Source: Guadua angustifolia (lineage: Eukaryota > Streptophyta > Magnoliopsida > Poales > Poaceae). From it: a DNA stretch of 64,000 nucleotides. Each line of letters opens with the position of its first letter. The stretch's first letter is position 1. Under the pieces are notes generated by a model. That model had not been told where the DNA came from and did not search any database. It saw only the letters and a program-made list of their open reading frames with translations. Below are positions 12,068 to 23,700 of this stretch, piece after piece. The position numbers and the translations under genes are program-made. The stretch spans positions 46,844,200 through 46,908,199 of the forward strand of contig CM070517.1 of the NCBI GenBank assembly GCA_036346375.1, in the 5' to 3' direction.

Positions 12068-12080
12068 GGCTCTGATACCA
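12068..12080 (-). other. Primer-binding site, initiator tRNA-Met type
   Basis: TGGTATCAGAGCC on the minus strand, three nucleotides from the inner end of the 5' LTR. This fixes the element's orientation. Confidence 0.85.
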
Positions 12081-12083
12081 AAT

Positions 12084-12544
12084 TGATATGAATTGATTCA
12101 GAATGAACCTTCTCATACAATCTAGTGCTCGGCGCAACCAGATCGCGATTCACGGCCATTGCCGAGGAGTCGCCATGGCGACGTCGCTGGAACTTGGTCA
12201 TTGTCGAGCCACCGCCTGAAGTAAGTTGGGCGCTTCAAGCTTACCTTTTTATTTCCCTGACTACTACTTATATAGACTCGCATGATCCCTCCGGATCCTA
12301 ACCAACACGGAAACTAACAAGGATAAGAATCCCAGAAGGTAACTATCCTTATCTGAAAACAGACTCTTTATTGACTCTTCCAGCCTTACGGCCGACCCTA
12401 CTCTTCTAGACTTTCTATTCCTTTTGTCGCTCCGGCCCTGCATCCCAACCCGCAATCCCGTCCGGCGTGTCAGCCTCTGCCAAGCCATTCTGGCGACGAC
12501 GCCGGAAGTAGACACGGTCGGCTGTGGGCTTGGGTCTTGTATCA
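12084..12544 (-). repeat. 5' LTR of the gypsy chromovirus
   Basis: 461 bp; nearly the same as 6967-7429. It carries the TATATAGACTCG promoter-like word (seen on plus as CTTATATAGACT) and terminal TG/CA. Confidence 0.9.
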
Positions 12545-12836
12545 CTAACATGAAGGCACTAGTATAGTATACGTATCTCTCCTTGGTTAATTATCATAGA
12601 AGATTTTCTTAGCACAAAGGCGGAGAACCCACAAAGAGAAGGCCCACATAAACCAAGCGGATTTCTGTCCCCCAGATTTTTCCTGGATAGAGCGCCTTCC
12701 AAACGGCCAGCCAACTGCCACTCACTTTGGCTGGCTCCTGTGCTGCAAGTAAAACCAAGAACACACAAGCACAGGAACAGCTCAAGCAAAAGTACTAGAA
12801 ATCAAGCAAGAGGGAGAGGCAGAGCCATCCCATCCC

Positions 12837-14216
12837 ATGGCGTTCTTCTCCGTCCTACGCTCGTCTCCAATGGCTGTCCCTGCAGCGGCACCGTCTTCTC
12901 GGCTGCCGCCCTTCGTCAGCCGCAGTTCCGGCCATGGTACATGTCACCTCCTGAATCCAAATTTCTAATTTGTTCCCTGCTTCCTTGAGCTTTGGGTAGC
13001 TTGTTCTTGATTAGTTCCTGGACTTTGATTGGCGTGTTAGTATTAGCTCCTCGCTAACTCTCTAGAGAAGCTGTTTCTTCTTCCCCTTTTCTATTCTGAG
13101 TACTGGTTCTGTGTATTACCTTCTAATACAAGTCACGTAAATCTTGAAGCGAGCGAAAAAATTAGTAATCATCGCCTCCTCCTTATTCATCCTTTAATAT
13201 TTATACAACTTAGAAAAAAATACATAGAAGAACATCTCTTTCTTATATATTTTCCACTTTGTAGAAGCTTGGTTGTGTTAGCTTTAAATTACGTGAAGCC
13301 ACCACTTGTTCGAGTCCTTTTTTTTTTGCTAGAATGTATTTTCGTTTTCTACGCTGAATTTACTGAAGCCAATATTCCATATTGCTGCCTGATGCAAATC
13401 TAAGCCTATATACACAATGCCACAATGCCAATACAATGTTTCAGATAATTCCATGCTAATGCATATCAAGTTGATTGCAGCAAGGCCATCCATTCCATTT
13501 CAGATAACTCCATGCTAATGTCGCATTAGCATGGAGCTACCTATAGGCTGGTCGTATCACAAACTCACAGCAGTTCAGACTGTTAGCTACTGGAAACGTT
13601 GTTCATCTGAGTCGCGGTATAAGATTGGAATTCACGGTTCACCATTTTTTCTTCTAATTTTCACTACAAACACGAATTCTGTACCTTAAATTGGTTCGAG
13701 TTTGACGAATACGGTTTACAGCAAGTCCGGTAACTATGATTCAGACCTTGAGGGATTGGCAATGCTGTCCGAATGCAGTGCTCACTCTTGTCCTGTTGTC
13801 TGGTTCTGACCACTAATGCTGTTCAAATGCAGAATCATCTGTACTACGCATCACATCCAGCAAGAGGAGAGCCTCCTCTAGGGCGGCCACATCGCTGTCG
13901 GTAAGGTGCGAGCAGAGCGCAAAGCAGGGCGGCGGCGCCGACGTGTGGGTGGGCCGCCTCGCCATGGTCAGCATCACCGCGGCGGTCACCTCCGAGTTGT
14001 CAACCGGCAAGGGGCTACTTGAGGTACGCACGTGCATTGCTGTGCTCCGTCTGCCCTTGAAGTGCTCACGGCTCACGAGCGCTCTGCCTCCGTCCCCGTG
14101 TGCCATTGCAGAACCTGGGAGTGGCGACGCCCGCGCCGGCGCTGGCGCTTGTCGTGACGGCGCTCGTCGTCGGCCTGGCGGTCCTCTTCATCTCCCAGTC
14201 CGGCTCACGAGACTGA
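12837..14216 (+). CDS. SEP1: Stress-enhanced protein 1, chloroplast LHC-like (3 exons)
   Basis: Exons are 12837-12936, 13833-14023 and 14112-14216, all joined at GT-AG sites in frame, giving 131 residues. The N-terminal third is Ser/Ala/Arg-rich and reads as a plastid transit peptide ending near VRCEQSAKQ. The mature part has the chlorophyll-a/b-binding-type helix VWVGRLAMVSITAAVTSEL, then STGKGLLENLGVATP, then a second hydrophobic helix, ending FISQSGSRD. This arrangement matches my recollection of Arabidopsis SEP1, a two-helix thylakoid member of the ELIP/LHC-like group induced by high light. The proposed role is photoprotection or pigment handling in thylakoids. The ATG is the first after a purine-rich leader and sits in good context (CCCATGG). 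The gene begins about 290 bp after the gypsy element, so its proximal promoter is short or partly transposon-derived. Confidence 0.85.
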
Positions 14217-17200
14217 TCGACCGCACCTCGCTGTCGCATGCGCATCGCGTGATGAATCTGCATTGTTGATCGCTGTCCTCTGCTCAAGTCTGCATCACCA
14301 ACCAAACTTGCCGGCCTTAATGGCCTACCAGCTACTAGTATAATTGAATTGTATCTGTGCATTTGGGCTTGGACATTTCTGAAGATGGAACATGTACTGC
14401 AAGAACCTCTCTTTCCTCTATTACAAAGAACAACATGTACTGCAATAACTGAGCCAAGGCAATTTGGCGAATACACATTGCTTGCCCACAAGAAATTTTA
14501 TGAAACTTTCACCAAACATTTTCTTTAACAAACAAAAATGTTGGTACCTACTACCTAGGACTAACTAGGTATCAATTTAATTAAGAAGAATAGACACCTA
14601 CATTCAAATCAAAGAGGACTGGAAACATTCGCCAAACATAAATTAATGACAAGATATCTTAATCGCACCTGAATTTCACGGCCCGGGGCACTGGAACAGC
14701 CATAGTTTTGCTCAATGTTTTTTTTTAAGGGAAAGGGTAGGAGTTTTGCCACGCTTTAAGGAAAAGAAAAAAATTGTACAGACATTACAGATAGAACCAA
14801 ACGTTTGACCGGTTAGAAGCTTGCCAAACATTTAAAAAAGAAGGGAGCAACAGATGAAGACAATAGACGCTTGGAAGATTACACAGAGGAAAAGAAAAAT
14901 CAGACTACCGAAAGAAACGACGAGACACAACGAGAAACACTTCCACGGTTAGGTATATCGTTAACTGCAACGATGGATAGACACATAGACAAACTAGTGC
15001 TATTTGGCCAAACTGCTGCTTGCTTCTGTTGTACGATCGACTCTGTACTACAGGGTAAGTGCAGCATCGTTGTCTGTACGAGCGTACTGCACTTGGGGTA
15101 ATCTAATGTGAGACAAGGCAACGTTAGTTGCACCCGACCGATGTTCCGGAGTAGAGTAGTACTCGTTTAATTGATCCGCATAGGGGGCTCTCCATTATTG
15201 GTATTGAGAATTAGTGTGAACTTCACTGTCTATTTCTAATTCTGAAAGAATAACTTGTTTTCATTTAAAGGAGTAGGACATTCAAGCGATATTAAGATTT
15301 TGTCAATTGTTTGTAAACTACAAGTTAACATAGGAGCACGGCAAGCCCAAAGTATCTTGAAATTAGGTTGAAAATGTGCCCCCTTTTCCCTAGAACCTAA
15401 AATGGAAACAAAACAAAGTACTCGTGAACAATTATTAAGGTTAGTTTGTGTAAAAAACACTTTAAACTTTTTTTTTACAATTTCTTAAAGAAAGAACAAA
15501 CCGACCAATTCATGTACATGCTACAGAACTTCAGAAACTTATGTTATGCTACGGCACATAATATTTCTAATAGGTATTTACCTTTGTATTTTAAACTTTA
15601 ATAGCTCGTAATGAATTGTGAAAATTCTTGAATTGGCAAGATACCACATAGCAAAATGGATCAAGTGACATATGACAAAAATGGTGGTATAACACACACA
15701 AGGTTTTTTTTTTGGTGCCTATTTTGGCCCCCTTTTTGTTCTATTTCAAAAAATGGCTTCCTCTCAGGAAACTAATTCTAGGAATAGCTCTTTTTTTACC
15801 CGCCAAAACGATTGGCGTGAACGTTTAACGTCTCCACACCACCGCTTATGTGTGGAGTGTTGCCACCACCTCAGCCGCTAAGGCCAACATGACTAGGTCG
15901 ATGCCATATCAGCGTACGATCAACGCCATCAGTTTTGACACGGTCCTTCAGAATCCCACACCAAGAGCTTTAGCTCTAACATCTTCAAACTAAGAGAAAA
16001 CACTTTTCTTGAATGATTTATAAATCATTTATAGACTTATTAGTTTTTTATTACAATACGTAATGTACTTTTGATATATCATGAAGTACGTGCTCAAGGG
16101 CATGAGAAGATAGTCGGTGTGCAGCATATGCAAACAGGATATAATTAAGCCCAAATATTAGTTGGATGTAGTTTAAGAAGAAAAAAAAGGAGATACATGG
16201 TGTGCCTGGTGTTCATAGATGCATATGTTGCTCAGTTACTACTATGGTATACAATGCAACAAGCACGAACTAACCATAGAAGCTACAATACGGTACATGT
16301 GGCCTTTTGGAAAGTAAATGGCATGATGGATTTAGATCTACTCGGGCTTGCACACTTACGCCCTAAGGTGAAAACAACACACCGTAGGGAACCTATATGG
16401 AGTGTCGGTCGTTAGGATGGCATGGACGACTGGTTGTTGCAGTAGTGGCAAGAGCAATTGTAGCTCAGGTTGGTGCAGCAGTAGTACAGGTGGTAGTCAC
16501 TGCCGAGGTGGACCACCTCCCGTTGTTTCTCTCCCTGATCCTCTGTCTATAGAGCTCGTTGTTATTTATCCTCTCGATTTAGAGCTCCTCCCTCAACTCG
16601 TCTAGGAGGATCTAAAGAATTGCTATGTAAACCTGTGCAGGTGTTGGATACGATTGATCCATCCATTCAGTGAGCTTGCAATCCACAGTTTGCAAGGAAG
16701 ACGAGATAATTACGAGCGATACAATGATACATATGTGAAAGTATAGATATAAAATGAAGTACTTACTATGAACAGAGGGCAGCAAAAGAATTGATGTCCT
16801 AGGTTCTCCTCGTCGTTGGAAACCTAGAACACCACGTCGAGTTTATGCTTGCATTACGACCATGGCTCGAGGGTGTGCGGATAGCCATAGATGGGATTAC
16901 AGTCGTAGAGGGGATTTTCTAAGGGTGTAGAAGTCCTTGGTTCTAAGTAGAAGATTGGGGCTTGTGGGGTCAGGGTTTAGGGAACCATATATGTGTTTGT
17001 CTTCCAAGTAAGCGTCACAGCCTTGAAACCCAGTCTTGCCACTTCCCCTCCCATGCCTTGAGCTACACGCCCTGTCTACCATTGTGGTGAATGAGTAGTG
17101 TGGTAGTGACTTGGTTATGTATGATGAGGTAAGCTTTATAGGTGTAGCTGTACTTGAGTCGTGGACTATAGGCTTGAATTTCCTTCGCGAACTCCATACT

Positions 17201-18700
17201 TGAACTTGAGGTTGTATGCAACGCTATAAGCTAGGCAAGCATAAGGCAAGTGCCTTAGCTAGCAGGTTAGTATAGAGGGGTGCAATGATGGGTCGTTTCA
17301 TGCAGGGAAAAGAAGGGCATCTAAGGAGTGCAATGATAGGCCATATCATTCTAACAAAGTCGGGCCTAGTAGGTGGGCGCTTCAGTCAAGATAGCCTTGT
17401 GCATGCTATGTAGCATGTCCTACGTACATAGTTGTAGCAGTTTGAATTTAAGACACAATTAATTGACAGGGAATAGAAGGGCATCCAAGTATTTAACAAG
17501 TTTGTTGTATGCATGTAGGTAAGTTGAGTAATGATTTTTGTTTAAATAAACCATTTGAAATCTGACATGACACTTCATAATGCACGTGCAAATTACATGG
17601 CGCGTAAGATTTGGTTAGGTGCATATATTTGCCATGCTACTCCTATGATACAAATGGCAACATATACGAATCATCAACTTAAACTATAGGTAAGATACAT
17701 GTGCGTCTTCTGGAATCGAAAATACTATGGGATGAAAAAGAAGTCATGCTTAAGGTCATGCATCCTATGCATTAGGGTCCATCTGGGTCTTTTCCTTGTC
17801 CCTCCTACAGGCATATCTTTAGTCTTCCTCCATTGCTTCCTGTACAAGAAAGCCCAATACTGATCTTCTGGTCCAGTTCATGCTTATCCTAGTCCGAAAT
17901 ATCCTTACCTTCAATAGAGGCATTGGGGACACTCGTCATCTTTCCCTTTTCTTCCCCTCTTTTGGCATTTCTCTTGTTCGTCGGGTGTAAAGTTTCCAAT
18001 AGATGAAGTTTTTAAGCGCAAATGTGTAGTTCAACATGTATTTTTGTTCCCGTCAAACTTCTCCAGGTTATCGATTCATTGGAAGCAGTAGCAATGCTTC
18101 GACGGTTGTCATTATGCATAGATAAAGTTAGCGATACGTAAAATACAACATGTAATATGAAATATCAATACGTGACATTCGCTTATACAGTAATCCCCAC
18201 ACATGTAGTACACCCGGATAGTGGTGTTTGAATGTGTAGATTGAATTATCTTTGTTGGATTAATGCAATCACATTGCAGGCGTGGAAACTTAGGTAGTAT
18301 AGGTTCATCCTTGCAAGAAGAATTAGGATATGTTTCTTCTTTCTTGGCAACCCACCCATTTTTGCTTCCGAAGCATCTCTGCATAGCCTGACATCAAAGC
18401 CAGTGTTGTTGGCGTGGAACAACGACACGTCATCTTCTGCGCCAAAACATCCACACCATCATTGTTGGCATGGAGGTGTGACATGTTAGCTTCTACGTTG
18501 CCAAGAAGGATGGATTTTCAATTCTATTTTTTACTGGTACGGAGATGTTTAACCTCTGCGCCATTCGCGATGGCGTGGAGAAAAGGAGTCATTTATGGGG
18601 TTAGTACTTATATGTTTTTTCTACCGAGGTTGCAATGTACTTTGTTCAGAAAGTGGTTATTTCTGCAAGGTTTTGTCACACCCACTAACAAATCGGTCCT
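14217..18700. other. Intergenic stretch, no gene recognised
   Basis: Only short, unrelated frames are seen on both strands. The DNA is mostly AT-rich. A segment at about 15690-18690 has short words such as GGCGTGAACG, CGCCAAAAC and TTGGCGTGG near its two ends and may be an old unclassified transposon, but no termini or coding motifs could be assigned. Confidence 0.5.
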
Positions 18701-18703
18701 TTA

Positions 18704-18933
18704 GGGCCTGTTTGTTTCAGCTTTGGATTCTTTAAAAGCTGATTCTGGATTGTGTTGTAGAGAAGCTGATTCTTCAAAAGCTAGAATCTAAAAGCACATA
18801 TGAAGTGGATCGTGGATTTTAGTGTATATGGGTGGGCTGGATTGTGAGAATCGAATTTTAGAATCAGGCTTTTTGTTTTTGATTCTGCTTTTGGGGCCAG
18901 AATCTAGAATCAAAAGCTAAAATTAGCAGGCCC
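18704..18933. mobile_element. Tourist-like (PIF/Harbinger) MITE
   Basis: The 230-bp element has ends GGGCCTGTTTGTTTCAGCTTT and (reverse complement) GGGCCTGCTAATTTTAGCTTTT. It is flanked by a TTA target duplication (18701-18703 and 18934-18936), as PIF/Harbinger elements make. The interior contains repeated words around AGAATC and AAAGCTGATTC. No protein is encoded. Confidence 0.8.
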
Positions 18934-19085
18934 TTAATCATCTTTAACCTCCGTGTCCATAGATAACTAGTCAAATGTCTGTGAGTTGTAACGAATCGTA
19001 TCATGTCTTTAAAAAATAAAATTACATTGTTGGGTTGCCACGGAGAGAGAAGTAGGTAATGAAGGAGTGAGTGTGGACGAAAAGT

Positions 19086-19909
19086 GTCGGGATTGAATAA
19101 TTCCCATAAAGACCAGCGTACCTTGGCAGTCCGTCTTCGTGACCATGTTTGCTCTTGGACGGTGTTCCCAAGGAAGATCCTCGGGCGGGCCCGCTGTCAG
19201 GTCTGCCCCGACCATGGCCAAGCTCGTCCTCGAGTATGCACCCCTGTTCCCCGAACATGCCTGCTCGGAGGGATGCGACGGTCGGCCAAGGCTGAAGGAT
19301 GATCTCGGGTATGACTGGCAGGTCGTGCTCGGTCCGTAAAGGCGATATGACATTAATCACGACGTGACTTAAAGTACCGTACGGTCACGATCTGCGCCCA
19401 TAACGCCCACGTCATGGCATGGCGAAAAGTGAAAACAACAGTGACACGCACGTCCGGGCATGGTAGTTGCATGTCATTCGGTAATAAATGATGTATGACT
19501 GTAATCGTCTATAAATACCTCGCTGTAAAAAGCATTCAAAGAGGCAGAAAAAGAGAGAAAAAACACAACAACAACACGCACCAAAGTATAGGCTTGAGTC
19601 CAGTAGAGAGTGTTGGGAAAAACAGAGTGTGTGAGAGGGCTCTCCGGAGCGTGATAGCCGGGCAAGTGTTCTTGTAAGCATTTGGACAGAAGTAAAGCCA
19701 CTGAACGTAGGGTCGTTATCTCCTCCGCGAGAGGCCCGAACCAAAATAAAAAGTTCTTGTCTGCTGTCCCCTTTTCGATACTTCCGACCATCCGCACCGA
19801 CTTAGCTCGGCAAGCCTTCGGACGCTAAACCCTTCATGGGAAAGAGGCTCTGGTTGATCTTTCATTCAACAAGTAAGCTCGGCGGGGATCCGTACCCCAA
19901 TCGCCGACG
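19086..19909 (+). mobile_element. Solo LTR of a gypsy-type retrotransposon
   Basis: The sequence begins TGTCGGGATTGAATAATTCC and ends CCCCAATCGCCGACG; the final A of the usual CA is replaced by G. Flanks AAAAG and GAAAG differ by one base and fit a 5-bp target duplication. A TATAAATA at 19510-19517 and the GC-rich, Tat-like body support LTR identity. The end resembles that of the gypsy LTR at 58534 (ATCGTCGACA). No internal retrotransposon sequence follows, so this is a recombined solo LTR. It lies about 240 bp upstream of a TATA box serving the next gene. Confidence 0.7.
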
Positions 19910-20143
19910 GAAAGAGATTCGTATGTTTGTTTTTTATTTTGCAACCTATATGGGGGTTGTTTTTTTAGAAATGATAGGGTAGATGAATAACCGTCACCGA
20001 TTTATATTTATATACAGTAAAAGGTGCCGAATTTCACATGAAAGATTCTTATCGCTGATGGATAACAATGCTGTTTTGTTTCAGTTCAATAATTTACACC
20101 TTATTAGCCTCGCCATTGCCGTGCCTTGTGCTCCCACTCCCTG

Positions 20144-20151
20144 TATAAATA
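20144..20151 (+). promoter_or_regulatory. Probable TATA box of the GRDP gene
   Basis: TATAAATA followed within about 30 bp by a leader-like sequence and then, after a probable 5' UTR intron (acceptor CAG near 20731), by the ATG at 20749. No other gene on this strand is nearby. Confidence 0.55.
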
Positions 20152-20748
20152 GGGGAGGAACACAGATGATGGTACTACTCTCATCATAGCACGACTGCAC
20201 GAGCACTCGGTTCAGTAAGTCAGTACTCAGTAGTACAGTCTTTAAAGTTCTTGTTCTGATCACCTTTTGTTTTAAATAGATTCGTACTTTTATTAGTTAG
20301 TCTCTGCATTTCTTTGATTCACTAATATACTTTCCAATTGGTCCACTCATCTGCTGTTTACAAGATGATGCTTCTTTAGAGATTTTGAGCATAATTAAGT
20401 ACATGTCTCTGTGTTCTAAGCCCCTGATCGAAGGGCCATATATATGATGTTTTTGTGACATTTTTTATCCATAATTTTGATATTTCGAGACGACAAATTT
20501 GAGAGAATTAGTGAAATTTAGGTGCTTATCTGAAAGAAAAAAAATCTAATCTCTAAGTCAAAGCTGTACCCCTTGTAGGTACCAAGAAAACTAATAAGGT
20601 TAAACAGCACAAAATCCACCAGTAATCGTGTCGTTGGAGGACTCTAATAATCTTTCGCAGCACCAAGAAGTAAATCCATCCATGATCACGAATTCACGAT
20701 CTCATCGTGATGCCGTTTATCTGAAGCGCAGGTGAACCGGAGAAGAAG

Positions 20749-23700
20749 ATGGACACGGAGCAAGAATCGAGGTGGCTGGCGGCGCAGAGCATCGCTGTCG
20801 GCGTGGACATCGTCCCGGCGGCGCTGCGGCAGCTGGAGTTCCTCGCGGCGGTGGACCGCCGGCGGTGGCTTTACGAGGGCCCGCTGCTCGAGAGGGCCAT
20901 ACACAGGTATGGATTGGCACAATCTTGGCTTTTCAAGAACGCAGGAGGCGTTTGCGTGTGGAATACTAGTCGGACAGGAGAGATTTTTTCTAAGGTCTTT
21001 GATCACGTCATCTCTTTTGTTTGGGGATGCTTTCTCTCTAGGGCGTGTTCGGATGGGAAATTTCTGGGAAGTTGGTGCCCACTTCCGATGAACTCTTGGC
21101 TGAATTTCAGGGTAGAAGTGCGATCTTGATCTCGACTTTTCAGTATTAGATTGGGAATATTGTCCATGTCTCTGAATTGACACACCCGCTTGAGAAAATA
21201 GGAATATCTTGACGTAAAGCCGTATGAGAAAACTACCAGTTTACCACTTTAATATCAGTTGAGGAAGGAAAATTGAAAATGTTTTGATTATCAGTTTTGA
21301 GGAATGGCATAGGCAGAATTTTCTGAAACCAACTTCTGAAAGAACTCTGGCCTTATCTGGAAAATTTGACGTGAAAAACAATATGCCTATTGCATTCAAA
21401 GTCTCTATCACGCTGAAATTATTGATAAATTTCTATCCTGATGTCTGTTATGAGATGTATGACCCTTTCACTTTTTGGTTTTGCTGTTATGTTAGGTACA
21501 AAACTTGCTGGCTTCCCCTTCTAGCCAAACACACGCAATCTGTTGTTGTAGATGGGCCTTTGGTTGTCCCTCTTGATTGCGAGTGGATATGGCACTGCCA
21601 TCGGCTTAACCCGGTATGGGTTTTTATTATGATCATTTGTAATTTAGGATGTAACCCAGCCGATGTATTGGATTGGACGCTCTCAACACTACATTAGCAT
21701 CTTTTAGAAAATAGTGTCCATGGTTGGAAATGTCTGTATGCAAGGATCCTGGACTGGTGATGCTATGCAGAGAACTTATTATCAAAATTTACATTTTTCA
21801 GGTTCAATACATAAAGGACTGCAAGAGATTATATGGTAGAATACTAAACAATGGCAATGTCGAGTCTTCCATTGGAACAAAATCTAAGAATCAGGCTGAG
21901 AAAGTTTGGACTGAATTGTACCCTAGGGAGCCCTTTGAGTTGGAGCATACAACACCTTCTGACAATTCCATTTATGCGAACACTGGAGCTTCAGGGGACA
22001 TTTCCTATGATTTGGTCTCAGCTGTTAAGAGGCAGGCTTCTTTCTGCTACCAGGTAGTTACATAGACAATATTGGGTCCTATGTATCATCTACCCCTCTA
22101 TGCTAAGTGCTTGATAGCTCTAGAGCGTTCTATGTCAATTGAAATGTCATATCATTATGCACAGAAACATGAGTTATGCTTTCAGACAACACACTAGAGA
22201 TTTTTCGCCTAATTTAACCATTCTAGTCAGTACAAGTGATAATAATCAAACATTTTCGTTGATGCTCCATACTGGACCAAAATTGATATGTACAGAAAGT
22301 AAAAATCTCCTTTCTGTCTGGCAGGTTGGTACACCAACCATGAATGATCGCCGTTTTCTTGAAGAAGCTTTAGCTCGATACAAAGGGTTTTTGTATCTGA
22401 TCAAGACAGATCAGGAGAAAGGAATGAAGCTCTTTCGCGTACCAACCTATGATGTGGATCTCATGTGGCACACTCACCAACTGCACCCTGTTAGCTACCG
22501 CAATGACATGCTGAAGCTCCTTGGAAGAGTTCTGGAGCATGATGACACTGATGATGATCGATCTGAAGGAAAGAAGCTTGATGTTGGATTTTCTGGGACT
22601 ACTGAACAGTTTGAGAATACCTTTGGGGTAAGATACTGGAAGGCTGGTGCTATGTATCGTGGCAACTTGCCGTCTCCTGTGACATCCATTCCTCAGATAT
22701 TTAGTAGTGAGGTTGATAATGGGTTTGGTGTTGGCAAAGCTGAGAAGCATCTTACTATTCTTGAAACAACAGTTATAGAGGTATGATATTCTCTTTGCGT
22801 CTTATTATTCTTGAAGCACCAGTTACAGAAGTACAATAATTGTAGTTTGCATGGTCTGATCTGACAATATAATCCAAAATGTGGAATGATATACTACTAA
22901 GTACTACTGTTTCCGAAAACGTACTTGATATGGAAATGTGGTATCTAATATCTGAATAAGCAACTCTTTTGCCAAGTTCTTTCTAGTTTCTACTAAATTT
23001 ATAGACTTGAACATTTCTGTTCTTTGCAGTTATTTTTACAAATTGTGGACATCAAGAATTTGCCATCCGCGATTCCAAAGGAAAGTGTGTACATACGGTT
23101 CACAAAGAATCAACCTGATGAGTTCATCAGTGATGGCGGCACGTTGGGTATTTCAACACAAATAGGGAAGACGATCGGAGCTGGTTTGCAATGTGAACCA
23201 ACTGGTGAACTCATTTTGACAGTAATGGTTGGTCAGGCATCATCAGCAAAGAAATCAGAACCAATTGGGAAGGTTTCTATCTCTCTTCAAGAGTTTACAC
23301 AGCCTGATTCTAAGCTCTCTTTTGAGAGGTGGTTTGAATTGAAAAATCATGGTGGAAATGCCAGTTCCCCTCCCATCAGTCTTCGTGTTGCTGTCTCTTC
23401 TACTGTTCCGAGACAGGCTCCTCATGTGCTTAGCATGATCAGTATGGAACCTTTCTCTCTGAAGACGTGTCTTTTGCCACCTTCCATTAAGGATCAAAAG
23501 ATGAGCTGTTGGACTCGCTTTGTGTATGACTCTGGTGTTGAACTTATCCGTCTCCGGATAAGGTAATTTTCTGCCCTGTGGAATTAATAGATTCTCTCTG
23601 TTCCTAGTAGCCTATATGGGAGAACAGTACATTGAGTCAAGAAATGCATTTGTATGCTGATTAATTAGTGCTACATAATACCGTACAAATGGGTATTTGC

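Larger units (their letters stand above)
6967..12544 (-). mobile_element. Ty3/gypsy chromovirus-type LTR retrotransposon, nearly complete
   Basis: The element is 5578 bp on the minus strand. Its LTRs are 12084-12544 (5') and 6967-7429 (3'), starting TGATACAAG and ending TTCATATCA in element sense. A primer-binding site complementary to initiator tRNA-Met (TGGTATCAGAGCC) lies at 12080-12068, three bases inside the 5' LTR. A polypurine tract (GGGGGGAAGTGA) abuts the 3' LTR. Flanks CTACA on the left and CTAAC(A) on the right suggest a slightly altered 5-bp target duplication. One long gag-pol frame fills the interior, with a C-terminal chromo-like segment. The LTRs differ at a modest number of sites, so the insertion is not brand new. 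Confidence 0.9.

Noticed and set aside
15690..18690. Possible single large transposon
   Set aside because: Weak word similarity at the ends only; no terminal repeat, target duplication or coding motif could be confirmed.
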